Part shown: positions 35,884 to 46,078 of the stretch, one piece after another
Position numbering within the stretch: position 1 is the stretch's first letter
Layout of the letters: every line of letters starts with the position of its first letter
From: Neisseriaceae bacterium TC5R-5
GTDB taxonomy: Bacteria; Pseudomonadota; Gammaproteobacteria; Burkholderiales; Chromobacteriaceae
Assembly: GCA_020830965.2 (NCBI GenBank)
Contig: JACCFC020000002.1
Span: 62,001 to 126,000, forward strand
DNA length: 64,000 nt
Direction: 5' to 3'
The notes under the pieces: model-generated
Database searches by the model: none
What the model saw: the letters and a program-made list of their open reading frames with translations, nothing else
Told to the model about the DNA's origin: nothing
Program-made: the position numbers and the translations under genes

Positions 35884-37463
35884 CTGAATGGCAAAACCCA
35901 GACCATCGGCAGCTTGGCCAATGCCGGCCAGCTTGAGCTGCATAACGGCACCTTAAACCTCAGCAACGGCGGCACCTCCACTGCCACCAATGGCCTGATC
36001 GGTGCCGGTACGCTGAATATAAACGGCGGCGAGCTGATGGTCAGCGCCGCCAATACCAGCTTAACGGCGAAGACTAATATCGCAGACAAGGCCACGGTCA
36101 CGCTGAACAACAGCAATGGTCTGGGTAACGGTGCCATCCTGATCACCGGCACCCTGAATCTGGATGCGGCCAACGGCACACTGGCAAACGCCTTATCCGG
36201 TAGCGGTCAGACACAGCTAAGCCGTCAGGCCGCCATCACGCTAAGCGCCGACAACAGCGGCTATAGCGGGCAATTTGATATTGCTGCGGCCAGCAGTCTA
36301 CAAGCCGATGGTGCCAAAGCACTGGGCAGCAGCAGCATCGCCAATCTCGGCACATTGACGCTGAATGCTACCGACACCACCAATAGCTGGAACCTGAGCA
36401 ACACCATTAATGGTGCCGACCACAGGTCAATGGCAGCAATAACGCCGACTTCGTACTAGGTGCCCGTGCGGTACAAGGGGTGTACCAGTACGGGCTCAAA
36501 TCGACCGCGAACGGCTTCTATCTGGAAACAGAAGCCCTACGCCCAGAGCCCGGCAGCTATATGGCCAATATGGCGGCTGCAAGCACCTTGTTTAATCTGA
36601 ACATGGCAGATCGTGATGGCAAAGTCGCCACAGGCAGCAGCCTGTGGTTGCGTCAGCTAGGCTCCCGCACTCAGTTTGACTCCGCCTCTGGTGACTTGGA
36701 TACCACCATCAACCGCTATGTTGCGCAACTGGGGCTGGATGCCTTCACACTGGACCTAGGCGCGAAAGCTCAGGCAACGGTAGGTGTGATGGCTGCTTAT
36801 GGCCGTGCCAACAGCACCACCGATGCCAGCAATGTCGAAGCCAACTCCAAAGGCAAGGTAGATGGCTATAGCGTCGGTCTGTATGGCAGTTGGTTCCAGG
36901 ACGCCAGCAGCAAGAACGGCCTGTATACCGATAGCTGGCTGCAATACAGCTGGCTGGATGGCACGGTAGAAGGCCAAAACCTGCCCGACAGCGCCAAGGA
37001 ACAATACCGCCTGAAAGGTCTGAGTGCTTCGCTAGAAGCCGGTTATCGGCTACCGTTGAACAAGGATGGCCTGTCGATTACACCGCAAGCGCAGCTAATC
37101 TGGAGCGGCGTAAAAGCGGACAGCCATACCGAGGCCAATGGCACCCTGGTTGAATCCAGCGGCCAGAACAATCTGTTCAGCCGCGTAGGGCTCAAGCTGC
37201 AACAAGAGCACACGCTGGCCACCGACCGCGTGCTGTCTACTTCGCTGGAGGCCAACTGGCTGAACAATAGCCAGGCCGCCGGCGCCATACTGGATGGAGT
37301 AGAAAGCAAGCAGGCGGGTAACCGCAATATTGCCGAACTGAAACTGGGCATGAACGGCCAGGTGAGCAAGCAATTCAGACTGTGGGGCAGTATCGGCCAA
37401 CAACTGGGCAGTAACAGCTACCGTGAAACCGCGTTGACGCTGGGCTTTAAGTACCTGTTCTAA
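35884..37463 (+). pseudogene. Autotransporter fragment: beta-helix end and C-terminal beta-barrel, truncated and frameshifted
   Basis: Coding sequence begins without a start at 35884 (LNGKTQTIGSLANAGQLELH), with passenger repeats of the autotransporter-associated beta-strand type, and runs to a stop at 36459. Near 36420 the frame shifts; the second frame resumes as QVNGSNNADFVLGARAVQGV and continues as a complete outer-membrane autotransporter barrel (GSSLWLRQLGSRTQFDSASG ... ending TALTLGFKYLF, with terminal Phe) to 37463. The missing signal peptide, most of the passenger and the frameshift mark it as dead. The original was probably a large adhesin. Confidence 0.85.
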
Positions 37464-37476
37464 GCCATCACAAAAA

Positions 37477-37512
37477 AGCCCCCTGCTGTATTAAATTGCA
37501 GCAGGGGGCTTG
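37477..37512. terminator. Bidirectional terminator between the autotransporter relic and cysA
   Basis: AAGCCCCCTGCT (37477-37488) pairs with AGCAGGGGGCTT (37501-37512). A-rich sequence precedes it, so on the minus strand it has a T-tail as well and can end cysA-side transcripts. Confidence 0.8.
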
Positions 37513-37538
37513 TGCTAATCTGGCGCGATACTAATAAG

Positions 37539-37578
37539 CGCCGCTGATAAAACCTCAAAGAGGTTCTGAGCCAAGGCA
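37539..37578. mobile_element. Left-end relic of the MITE found at 5120
   Basis: GCGCCGCTGATAAAACCTC and the following GAGGTTCTGAGCCAAGGCA match the first 40 bases of the 5120 element with about eight differences. No right end is present; the sequence stops resembling it 12 bases before the cysA stop. Confidence 0.6.
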
Positions 37579-37590
37579 ATGTTTAACTGT

Positions 37591-38664
37591 TTAAATCACA
37601 TAATCCTGCACCTGCGGTTTGGCAAACACCGACACCTTCTTCGGCACCACATACAATAAATCACCCGGCAACACCCCCAGCTCACGGTAACGCTCCTTGC
37701 TCACCGCCGCCTCTATCGTCTGACCATTGTCCTGCAGCAACTCCACCCGCACCATCGGCCCCACCGCATGAATGTGCTCCACCGTCCCCTGGCCCAAAGC
37801 ACCGTCGGCCAGCGAAGACAAATCCAGATCATGCGGCCGCACATAGGCCACCGCCTCCGCGCCACTTTGCCAATGCGGCTCCAGCGCATGCGCGTAATCA
37901 CCGATGTGCAAATGCCCTTGCTCGACCCGACCATGAAACAGATTCACATCGCCGAGGAACTGCGTCACAAACGGGCTAGCTGGATGCTCATAGATATCAT
38001 CCGGGCGGCCTACCTGCTCGATATGCCCGTGATCCATCACCACCACCCGATCAGACACCTCCAAAGCCTCCTCCTGATCATGCGTAACAAACACACTGGT
38101 GATGTGCATATCATGGTGCAAATCCCGCAACCAGCGGCGCAAATCCTTACGCACCTTGGCATCCAGCGCGCCAAACGGCTCATCCAGCAATAACACCTTA
38201 GGCTCCACCGCCAGCGAACGCGCCAAAGCAATACGCTGGCGCTGCCCGCCGGATAGCTGACTAGGGTACGCATCCGCCAGCCAGTCCAGCTGCACCATCT
38301 TCAACAACTGCATCACCTTCTCGCGGATCGCCTCCTTGCTAGGGCGAGTCTTGCGCGACTTCACATTCAAACCAAAAGCCACATTATCAAACACCGTCAT
38401 ATGGCGAAACAGCGCATAGTGCTGAAACACAAAACCCACCTCACGCTCCGCCACATGCGTATGCGTGGCATCCTCACCGGCAAACAACACCTGGCCGCTA
38501 TCCGGCTTTTCCAGCCCGGCGATAATGCGCAGCAGCGTGGTTTTACCGCAACCGGACGGCCCCAGCAGCGCCAGCAACTCACCGGAGGCAATGCTCAGGC
38601 TGACATTATTCAAGGCGACAAAATCGCCAAACTGTTTATGGATATGCTTGATCTCGATACTCAT
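37591..38664 (-). CDS. cysA: Sulfate/thiosulfate ABC transporter ATP-binding protein
   Basis: 357 residues. ATPase core: Walker [10 protein letters not shown] near residue 34, [20 protein letters not shown], the signature [19 protein letters not shown] and Walker [13 protein letters not shown]. The C-terminal TOBE-like part has [12 protein letters not shown], the CysA-type regulatory domain. It powers sulfate import through CysT/CysW. Last gene of the sbp-cysT-cysW-cysA operon, two bases after cysW. Confidence 0.95.
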   Translation of the reverse strand: MSIEIKHIHKQFGDFVALNNVSLSIASGELLALLGPSGCGKTTLLRIIAGLEKPDSGQVLFAGEDATHTHVAEREVGFVFQHYALFRHMTVFDNVAFGLNVKSRKTRPSKEAIREKVMQLLKMVQLDWLADAYPSQLSGGQRQRIALARSLAVEPKVLLLDEPFGALDAKVRKDLRRWLRDLHHDMHITSVFVTHDQEEALEVSDRVVVMDHGHIEQVGRPDDIYEHPASPFVTQFLGDVNLFHGRVEQGHLHIGDYAHALEPHWQSGAEAVAYVRPHDLDLSSLADGALGQGTVEHIHAVGPMVRVELLQDNGQTIEAAVSKERYRELGVLPGDLLYVVPKKVSVFAKPQVQDYVI

Positions 38665-38666
38665 GC

Positions 38667-39548
38667 TTACAATCCTTTAGCACTACTACCCACCACTAGC
38701 GGTCGGCTTTGTCTCTGCAAGGAATCCTGCTGCTGTTGCGCCATACGCCACTCCACAAACATCTTGATGAACAAAGTGAGCAAGGCCAAAAAGGCCAGTA
38801 AAGAAGCGCAGGCAAACGCCGCCACAAAATTATATTCGTTGTACAGAATCTCCACATGCAAGGGAATGGTATTGGTTTCCCCACGAATCTGCCCCGACAC
38901 CACACTCACCGCACCAAACTCCCCCATCGCCCGCGCATTACTCAGGATAATGCCGTACAACAAGCCCCACTTAATATTGGGCAAAGTCACCCGCCAGAAC
39001 ACCTGCCAGCCAGACGCACCCAATACCAGCGCCGCATGCTCCTCATCCGAACCTTGCGCCTGCATCAACGGAATCAACTCACGCGCCACAAACGGAAAGG
39101 TCACAAACATCGTCGCCAGCACAATACCCGGCACCGCAAAAATCACCTGCAAACCATGCTGCTGCAACCAGCCACCCAAAGTAGCATTCACCCCGAACAA
39201 CAAGATATACATCAGCCCCGCCACCACCGGCGACACCGCAAACGGCAAATCAATCAAGGTTGTCAGCAAGCTCTTACCACGAAACTCAAAGCGGCTGATC
39301 AACCACGCCGCCGCCACTCCGAACACTAGATTAAACGGCACCGCAACCGCCGCCGCCAGCAAGGTCAGCCGAATCGCCGCCAGCGCCTCCGGCTCCACCA
39401 GCGCCGCCAGATACAAAGCCCAACCCTTGCTCAGTGCTTCCCAAAACACCGCACACAAGGGCACCAGCAAAAACAATAACAAAAACAGCAACGCCACAGA
39501 CGTCAAGCCATAACGTACCCAGCGCGCTTCCGTAGTCAAATGCGACAT
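38667..39548 (-). CDS. cysW: Sulfate ABC transporter permease CysW
   Basis: 293 residues from ATG 39548 ([20 protein letters not shown]). This start overlaps the cysT stop by one base (TAATG) and has AGG-type spacing; a start 12 codons earlier is possible. Membrane segments and the CysW motif [20 protein letters not shown] with [12 protein letters not shown] are clear. It forms the channel with CysT. Confidence 0.95.
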   Translation of the reverse strand: MSHLTTEARWVRYGLTSVALLFLLLFLLVPLCAVFWEALSKGWALYLAALVEPEALAAIRLTLLAAAVAVPFNLVFGVAAAWLISRFEFRGKSLLTTLIDLPFAVSPVVAGLMYILLFGVNATLGGWLQQHGLQVIFAVPGIVLATMFVTFPFVARELIPLMQAQGSDEEHAALVLGASGWQVFWRVTLPNIKWGLLYGIILSNARAMGEFGAVSVVSGQIRGETNTIPLHVEILYNEYNFVAAFACASLLAFLALLTLFIKMFVEWRMAQQQQDSLQRQSRPLVVGSSAKGL

Positions 39549-40393
39549 TAGCGACCTGCTCCATGACGACGCACCGTCCACCACTGAATGGCGTTGATGG
39601 CCAATAAGAAAAGAAAGGAAATAGCCAGCATCACCAGCGCCACCGCCACCGCGCCATGCTGATCAAACTGATCCAGCTTACCAATAATGATCAGAGGCGC
39701 AATTTCCGACACCAGCGGAATATTACCGGCAATAAAAATCACCGAACCATACTCTCCGGTCGCGCGTGCAAACGCCATCGTGCTGCCGGTAATCAAGGCC
39801 GGCAACACCGCCGGAAACAATACCCGCCGAAAAATTGCCCAACGTCCGGCGCCCAGGCAACTGGCCGCCTCCTCCAGCTCACGCTCCAAATCTTCCAGCA
39901 CTGGCTGCACCGTACGCACCACAAACGGCAAACCGATAAAGGTCAAGGCCACCAGAATGCCCAACGGCGTAAACGACACCTGAATCCCCAATGGCGCCAG
40001 ATACTGACCAATCCAACCATTCGGCGCATAAATCGTCGTCAGTGCAATGCCCGCCACCGCCGTGGGCAACGCAAATGGCAAATCCACCAGCGCATCAAGC
40101 AAACGCTTACCCGGAAAGGCATAACGCACCAACACCCACGCCACCAGAAAGCCGAAAAACAGATTAATCAGCGCCGCGATACCGGCCGAAACAAACGACA
40201 AGCGCAAGGCCGCAATCACCCGCTCATCGGCAATAGTCGCCACAAAAGCCGGCCAGCCCATGCCATGAGCCGACCACAACAAAGCGGCAAACGGCAACAA
40301 CACAATCAAGCCCAGCCAAAACAGCGTAATCCCAAACGACAGGCCGAAACCCGGCAACACCGAATAGCGCTTATTCAATAAAGAAACGCCCAT
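39548..40393 (-). CDS. cysT: Sulfate ABC transporter permease CysT
   Basis: The 281-residue partner permease (also called CysU): [20 protein letters not shown] and [12 protein letters not shown] are CysT-specific, and [20 protein letters not shown] is conserved. It lies three bases after sbp and one-base coupled to cysW. Confidence 0.95.
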   Translation of the reverse strand: MGVSLLNKRYSVLPGFGLSFGITLFWLGLIVLLPFAALLWSAHGMGWPAFVATIADERVIAALRLSFVSAGIAALINLFFGFLVAWVLVRYAFPGKRLLDALVDLPFALPTAVAGIALTTIYAPNGWIGQYLAPLGIQVSFTPLGILVALTFIGLPFVVRTVQPVLEDLERELEEAASCLGAGRWAIFRRVLFPAVLPALITGSTMAFARATGEYGSVIFIAGNIPLVSEIAPLIIIGKLDQFDQHGAVAVALVMLAISFLFLLAINAIQWWTVRRHGAGR

Positions 40394-40396
40394 AAC

Positions 40397-41389
40397 TTAA
40401 CGCTTGCGGTAAATCTGATCAAAACTGCCACCATCGGCAAAATGCTGCTTGTTTGCCGCCGCCCACGAACCAAACACACTGGCCACGGTAAAGGTTTTGA
40501 TAGCGGGAAACTGCTGCGCAAACTGCTTGGTCACGCTGGCATTTTGTGGCCGCAAATAATTTCTGGCCGCCAGTATCTGCCCCTCTGCACTCCACAAATA
40601 CTGCAGATACGCCTCCGCCTGCTTGCGGCTGCCCTTGCGCGCCACCACCTTATCCACCACCGACACCGGGTTCTCTGCCAGCACCGACAGCGACGGATAA
40701 ACAATTTCAAACCCCCCGCGCCCAAACTCACGCGCAATCATCTCCGCCTCATTCTCAAAGGTCACCAGCACATCACCGATCTGCCGCTGCATAAATGTGG
40801 TCGTTGCCGCCCGACCACCGCCATCCAGTACCGGTACATTCTTAAAGATCGCTGTGGTTAAGGCCTGCGCCTTCGCCGCACTCCCGCCCGGCTGCTGCAC
40901 ACCATAGCCCCAGGCTGCCAGATAGCTATAGCGCCCATTTCCGGAAGTCTTAGGATTAGGAATAATCACCTTCAAGCCCGGCTTGGCCAAATCATTCCAA
41001 TCCCGCACCTTGTGCGGATTCCCCTTACGTACCAGAAACACCGTCACCGAGGTAAACGGCACCGCATTATTCGGCAAACGGCTGGCCCAAGTGGCCGGTA
41101 CCAAACCCTTGCCCACCAATAAATCAATATCCGACGCCTGATTCATCGTTATCACATCCGCCGCCAACCCATTCGCCACCGCCAGCGCCTGCTTGCTGGA
41201 GCCGCCATGCGACTGCTGAATGGTCACATTTTCCCCCGTTTTAGCCTGATAGGCTTTCTGAAACGCTGGGTTGTAATCCTTATAAAAATCACGCATCACA
41301 TCATAGGAAACGTTCAACAACGTCGTCTCTGCCCACACTGGCGCAATCAGCGCCGCCAATAACACCGCAAACCCCAGACGAAATCTCAT
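40397..41389 (-). CDS. sbp: Periplasmic sulfate-binding protein
   Basis: A 330-residue sulfate-binding protein with signal peptide (FAVLLAALIAPVWAETT). Family motifs: LLNVSYDVMRDFYKDYNPAF, QQSHGGSSKQALAVANGLAA, NPKTSGNGRYSYLAAWGYG and DVLVTFENEAEMIARE. GGAG precedes the ATG. It is first in the operon. Sulfate, and perhaps thiosulfate, is the expected ligand. Upstream lies an inverted repeat that may be an operator. Confidence 0.95.
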   Translation of the reverse strand: MRFRLGFAVLLAALIAPVWAETTLLNVSYDVMRDFYKDYNPAFQKAYQAKTGENVTIQQSHGGSSKQALAVANGLAADVITMNQASDIDLLVGKGLVPATWASRLPNNAVPFTSVTVFLVRKGNPHKVRDWNDLAKPGLKVIIPNPKTSGNGRYSYLAAWGYGVQQPGGSAAKAQALTTAIFKNVPVLDGGGRAATTTFMQRQIGDVLVTFENEAEMIAREFGRGGFEIVYPSLSVLAENPVSVVDKVVARKGSRKQAEAYLQYLWSAEGQILAARNYLRPQNASVTKQFAQQFPAIKTFTVASVFGSWAAANKQHFADGGSFDQIYRKR

Positions 41390-41444
41390 CCCTTTACTCC
41401 AAGCATCACAACGAACAGGTGAGCACTATACGCATACGGTTTTC

Positions 41445-41488
41445 TATCAATAAAGAACATTAGGCGATACCGTTATTTTTTATTGATA
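41445..41488. promoter_or_regulatory. 10-bp inverted repeat in the sbp promoter region
   Basis: TATCAATAAA (41445-41454) and its exact complement TTTATTGATA (41479-41488) lie 56-99 bases upstream of sbp. On the minus strand TATAGT (near 41427) could be the -10. The spacing and AT content suit a regulator site, for example for CysB, but no specific consensus is recognised. Confidence 0.35.
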
Positions 41489-41504
41489 TAACGAGGCCCT
41501 CCCA

Positions 41505-41672
41505 ATGATGACTCACTGCCTGGCCGAGCATGCACCCGCTGACATCCTAGTGTCCGCTACCTTGCTGCTTGGTGTCGGCAAGGATGGCAAAACTTACACG
41601 CAGCTTGGCACCATGGCTGGAGCCTATAAGGTGTGTGAGCAATACCACGTCAGCGGGCTAACAGACTCCTGA
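41505..41672 (+). CDS. Small ORF beside the CRISPR trailer, unknown
   Basis: 55 codons (MMTHCLAEHAPADILVSATL ... EQYHVSGLTDS) starting at ATG 41505 with GAGG about eight bases upstream. It is the only frame of note between sbp and the array end. No family recognised; it could be a gene fragment. Confidence 0.3.
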   Translation: MMTHCLAEHAPADILVSATLLLGVGKDGKTYTQLGTMAGAYKVCEQYHVSGLTDS

Positions 41673-41690
41673 GGGCTGCGCGTTCTTGGG

Positions 41691-44600
41691 GAAACACCCC
41701 ACGGACGTGGGGAAGACTATCGTCCCATCGAAGCGCAACTAGTTCGGACGGAAACACCCCCACGGACGTGGGGAAGACCTAGTCACTTCCATAGCTTGAT
41801 CTGCCGAAATGGAAACACCCCCACGGACGTGGGGAAGACCGTTGACGAATGACTCGGCCTGCGCCTTTGTCGGAAACACCCCCTCGGACGTGGGGAAGAC
41901 CCCAGAAACTGCAGCCCAGCGACCTCCGCAAGAGAAACACCCCCACGGACGTGGGGAAGACCGTGCGTGGTGCCTGAGCGCTTTGACAGAGTGAGAAACA
42001 CCCCCACGGACGTGGGGAAGACGACCTAGAAATGGCAAGCGTCAGCTTTGTAATGGAAACACCCCCACGGACGTGGGGAAGACGACCTAGAAATGGCAAG
42101 CGTCAGCTTTGTAATGGAAACACCCCCACGGACGTGGGGAAGACTCCCCCTAGGGGGACTTGAGTCGCGTTACTGGAGAAACACCCCCACGGACGTGGGG
42201 AAGACGCTACCGGGTCACGATTGCACCTGAGCAGCTCGGAAACACCCCCACGGACGTGGGGAAGACACGGTGCCGCGCGCTGGGCAAACAGCTGATCAAG
42301 AAACACCCCCACGGACGTGGGGAAGACAATTCTTTAGCAGCGCCGCTGTAGTCCTTGGAGGAAACACCCCCACGGACGTGGGGAAGACATCGTGTCATGG
42401 CGGCCCATCATGAGGTCGAGAGAAACACCCCCACGGACGTGGGGAAGACTTTGTTTCTTTGTATCTAGCATGCCTATGCTTGGAAACACCCCCACGGACG
42501 TGGGGAAGACATAATATTCTTCAGGTGCATATTCCCTTAGAAGGAAACACCCCCACGGACGTGGGGAAGACTCGAACCATTGAAAAAAAATTCTTCAGAT
42601 TTTTGAAACACCCCCACGGACGTGGGGAAGACCACATCTTGATTACAAGATGGCTGAATGTATAAGAAACACCCCCACGGACGTGGGGAAGACGGGACTC
42701 AGCCGCAGGTCGGCGTTACAATGTCGGAAACACCCCCACGGACGTGGGGAAGACAAATTGCTCATCCACTGGAAAAGCACCCGGCTAGAAACACCCCCAC
42801 GGACGTGGGGAAGACCATATAAGCTACATCAGTAGGACGGGGAAAAAAGAAACACCCCCACGGACGTGGGGAAGACTATCACTGGGCTCCGCGTGTGCAA
42901 TCACGCTGGGAAACACCCCCACGGACGTGGGGAAGACGGTATATTGGCCAGTATTCACCAGCTTCCTGCGGAAACACCCCCACGGACGTGGGGAAGACGG
43001 GTCGGCTCGGTTGTTTTGTAGCTTCTGATAGGAAACACCCCCACGGACGTGGGGAAGACTGCCAAAAAGCGCCGCTCGGCTCTTGGTTAGAAGAAACACC
43101 CCCACGGACGTGGGGAAGACTTGCAGCGTCTAGCGAAATTCTGGCGATGGCAGGAAACACCCCCACGGACGTGGGGAAGACTCCGTGCTCCATAGCTGCG
43201 TTTTCCGCCAGTCGGAAACACCCCCACGGACGTGGGGAAGACTCATCATCTAGTTCAGAAGCAATGATGTCCAAGGAAACACCCCCACGGACGTGGGGAA
43301 GACTTCTCTGTACTGGACGACAGCACGCGGAGGCCGGAAACACCCCCACGGACGTGGGGAAGACCGCACAAAAAGCCGAAAAAATTGGCGTGTGCCAGAA
43401 ACACCCCCACGGACGTGGGGAAGACTTTTCCCCTAGCACTGCCAATTTTGTTCCACTGGAAACACCCCCACGGACGTGGGGAAGACATAAGCAGCGCAAG
43501 CACCGCTTGGTCATTGCTAGAAACACCCCCACGGACGTGGGGAAGACTTTCGCGTTTGTGCGCGGCTTTGGCTTCCATCGGAAACACCCCCACGGACGTG
43601 GGGAAGACGGTCACTACAAAACGATCACTTGCGTAGACCGAGAAACACCCCCACGGACGTGGGGAAGACAGGCATGCGAGACGTGCGGGGGAGAAGCGCT
43701 TGGAAACACCCCCACGGACGTGGGGAAGACGCGACGTTGTTGGTTCAGAAGACTACGTTTTGAGAAACACCCCCACGGACGTGGGGAAGACAAACGAATC
43801 GATACAGAGATATGATCTTATATGGAAACACCCCCACGGACGTGGGGAAGACGAAAGGCGTTTGGTCGGCGCGGCTGCGGTTATGGAAACACCCCCACGG
43901 ACGTGGGGAAGACTTCTTGGGCCCATGGTTTTTGGGTCAACGCCCAGAAACACCCCCACGGACGTGGGGAAGACGATTTTTGCTGCCAAAAGACGCCGTA
44001 ATGTACAGAAACACCCCCACGGACGTGGGGAAGACATCATGCAAATGTAACCGGTAAAAATTGCTTTAGAAACACCCCCACGGACGTGGGGAAGACTTGC
44101 TTGGCGGCTGGTTAATCGGCGCTCCCGGAGAAACACCCCCACGGACGTGGGGAAGACACTGCGCACTGCTGAAATAATTCCGTCGACTCGGAAACACCCC
44201 CACGGACGTGGGGAAGACGAACGCTCGGGTATTTTTTTGGTTCCAAACTCAGAAACACCCCCACGGACGTGGGGAAGACTTGGCGGTCGCCCGATTTTCG
44301 CGACGGGCTTAAGAAACACCCCCACGGACGTGGGGAAGACACGAGGCAGCCGAGGTAGAGGTATCTCAGCAGAGAAACACCCCCACGGACGTGGGGAAGA
44401 CAGGCCTTTTGCTAGCTCGGGATGCTGACCAAGAGAAACACCCCCACGGACGTGGGGAAGACCAGACAAATCGAACGATTGCTCGCCGACAAAAGGAAAC
44501 ACCCCCACGGACGTGGGGAAGACTTGCCCAATCTCGCTGGGGCGCAAATGGTCAAAGAAACACCCCCACGGACGTGGGGAAGACCCAGTTGCGCCGATAG

Positions 44601-44890
44601 ATCGTGTAGCCGGGTGGGAAACACCCCCACGGACGTGGGGAAGACGCTTTCGGCTAACAGCGCCTGCAGTTCGGCTTGGAAACACCCCCACGGACGTGGG
44701 GAAGACGGTCTACGCAGAACAGATCCGGACGGCACTTTAGAAACACCCCCACGGACGTGGGGAAGACAAACCGGCTCAGGTAATGGCATGGATGGCCGTT
44801 GGAAACACCCCCACGGACGTGGGGAAGACGGGGTATGTCTTTCCGGTTCTTCGTCTTGGTTGGAAACACCCCCACGGACGTGGGGAAGAC
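41691..44890 (-). CRISPR. Type I-E CRISPR array, 53 repeats and 52 spacers
   Basis: A 28-base repeat recurs every 61 bases. On the transcribed (minus) strand it begins GTCTTCCCCAC and ends GTGGGGGTGTTTC, with an inverted CCCCAC/GTGGGG stem around GTCC, the type I-E class. Spacers are 33 bases except 34 at 44768-44801. The repeat at 41691 lacks one base and that at 41873 has one substitution, marking the old (trailer) end; the new end adjoins cas2. The spacer at 42023-42055 is duplicated at 42084-42116. The first spacer base on the crRNA strand is C in 28, T in 23 and A in 1. All long frames across the array are artefacts of its period. Confidence 0.99.
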
Positions 44891-44937
44891 AGCTACATAT
44901 TGTAAAAGAACGACGACACAATCACCACCACTTGTAT
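44891..44937 (-). promoter_or_regulatory. CRISPR leader, very short
   Basis: Only 47 bases lie between the cas2 stop and the first repeat. On the minus strand a TACAAT (44899-44904) could be a -10 box placing the transcript start at the array edge. No match to the IHF consensus used by the E. coli leader is evident, so leader functions may extend into cas2 or differ. Confidence 0.55.
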
Positions 44938-45225
44938 TCAAAATGATTTAAGGGTTTCGACGATAAGCTGCAAACCGGAAATCTGTATCTGCTGTTTCTT
45001 ACTTGGGCCTATCGTCGTGATGCTATAGCCGGGTGTGGTACTGATGCTTTTGATGATCATCACTGCCGACTCTGGCGGACAGTGCCGGCATAAATAGTCC
45101 ACCACGGTTTGGGCGGTAGCATCTTTAATACCTGACACAAACACATTTGGTCTTGGCTCGATAAACCACAGTTTCATACGGCCACGTACGGCCGGCGGCA
45201 GGTCATTGGCGATGACGACGAGCAT
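44938..45225 (-). CDS. cas2: CRISPR-associated endonuclease Cas2, type I-E
   Basis: The 95-residue Cas2e sequence opens MLVVIANDLPPAVRGRMKLW and contains PNVFVSGIKDATAQTVVDYL. With Cas1 it forms the complex that integrates new spacers next to the leader. Its start overlaps the end of cas1 by 23 bases; its stop lies 47 bases from the first repeat. Confidence 0.97.
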   Translation of the reverse strand: MLVVIANDLPPAVRGRMKLWFIEPRPNVFVSGIKDATAQTVVDYLCRHCPPESAVMIIKSISTTPGYSITTIGPSKKQQIQISGLQLIVETLKSF

Positions 45226-46078
45226 GAGTAGTCCCTAGGGCATAGCTGATATCACTGGCGATATTGGCCAATAAATCCTGTTGTATCACCCGCTCGCGAA
45301 AGGCTGCCGCCACCATTGCCTTTTGATACTTGCCCGCCATCTCGCGGCTGAGCGCAAAGGCTAGGTCGATGCACAGCGATTCTTTATACAGGTCGGCCAG
45401 ATCGTAGATAAACGGCAGCGGGCTGCCGGAGTGAATAAAGCCGATATGTGGCGAGTAACCCAGGCTATGGACGGCAGAACATAAAATGCCATAGAGCGCG
45501 GCATTGCTGGCGGTGAGAATCTGATTGGTCAAGTCGCTGAGTTCAAACTTACCCGGAGTAAATTGCCGACCTTTCCAGCCTACTTGGTAGTGTTCCGCTT
45601 TTTGCTGATAGAGCATTTTGACGCGGTAGCCTTCCATGCCCATCATTTCTTTCAGCGTTTTACCGCTCAGTTCTGCTTGGGGAAAGCGGCGTGCATACAG
45701 CCGCCGCGCCACTTCCACCGCTTGTTCTGGCTGGCAGGCCAGCAGCATTTGCTGCTTGAGGTTGCGAGTATCAGCGGTGGGCAAGTGGCCGGCAGCGTAA
45801 AATAGCAGCGAATCTTCACCCACCCAGCAAATGGCGCAATTGGCCGCTGCCGCCACTTTAACCGCTTCGTGGGTGATGCTGGTACCCGGCCCCAGCAGCA
45901 AAGTATTGATGGTGGCGACCGGCAGCGGCACTACATTGCCGTCGGCATCCAGCCATTTGATACTGCTGTCGTCGATTTCCAGCCGGCCACGCTCCAGATA
46001 CAGAAACGGGTATTTGTCTTTGACTTGCGGCAGGCTGTCGCGGGTGATTTTGATCAGCAGCCGCTGGCCGCCACTCAT
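45203..46078 (-). CDS. cas1: CRISPR-associated integrase Cas1, type I-E
   Basis: 291 residues from ATG 46078, which overlaps the cas5e stop (ATGA) and has GGAG eight bases upstream; the frame extends further upstream but that part is cas5e in another frame. Cas1e landmarks are GPGTSITHEAVKVAAAANCA, NQILTASNAALYGILCSAVH (with the catalytic Glu/His region of the fold), GYSPHIGFIHSG and DLADLYKESLCIDLAF. It catalyses spacer insertion with Cas2. Confidence 0.97.
   Translation of the reverse strand: MSGGQRLLIKITRDSLPQVKDKYPFLYLERGRLEIDDSSIKWLDADGNVVPLPVATINTLLLGPGTSITHEAVKVAAAANCAICWVGEDSLLFYAAGHLPTADTRNLKQQMLLACQPEQAVEVARRLYARRFPQAELSGKTLKEMMGMEGYRVKMLYQQKAEHYQVGWKGRQFTPGKFELSDLTNQILTASNAALYGILCSAVHSLGYSPHIGFIHSGSPLPFIYDLADLYKESLCIDLAFALSREMAGKYQKAMVAAAFRERVIQQDLLANIASDISYALGTTHARRHRQ

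Noticed and set aside
41718-44862. Self-targeting spacers against other parts of this window
   Set aside because: No obvious full match was seen by eye; this cannot be excluded without a search of both strands of the genome.
41739-44946. Many long ORFs on both strands across the CRISPR array (up to 312 codons)
   Set aside because: They arise from the 61-base repeat period, cycling through three frames; the peptides are repeats of the CRISPR repeat translation, not proteins.
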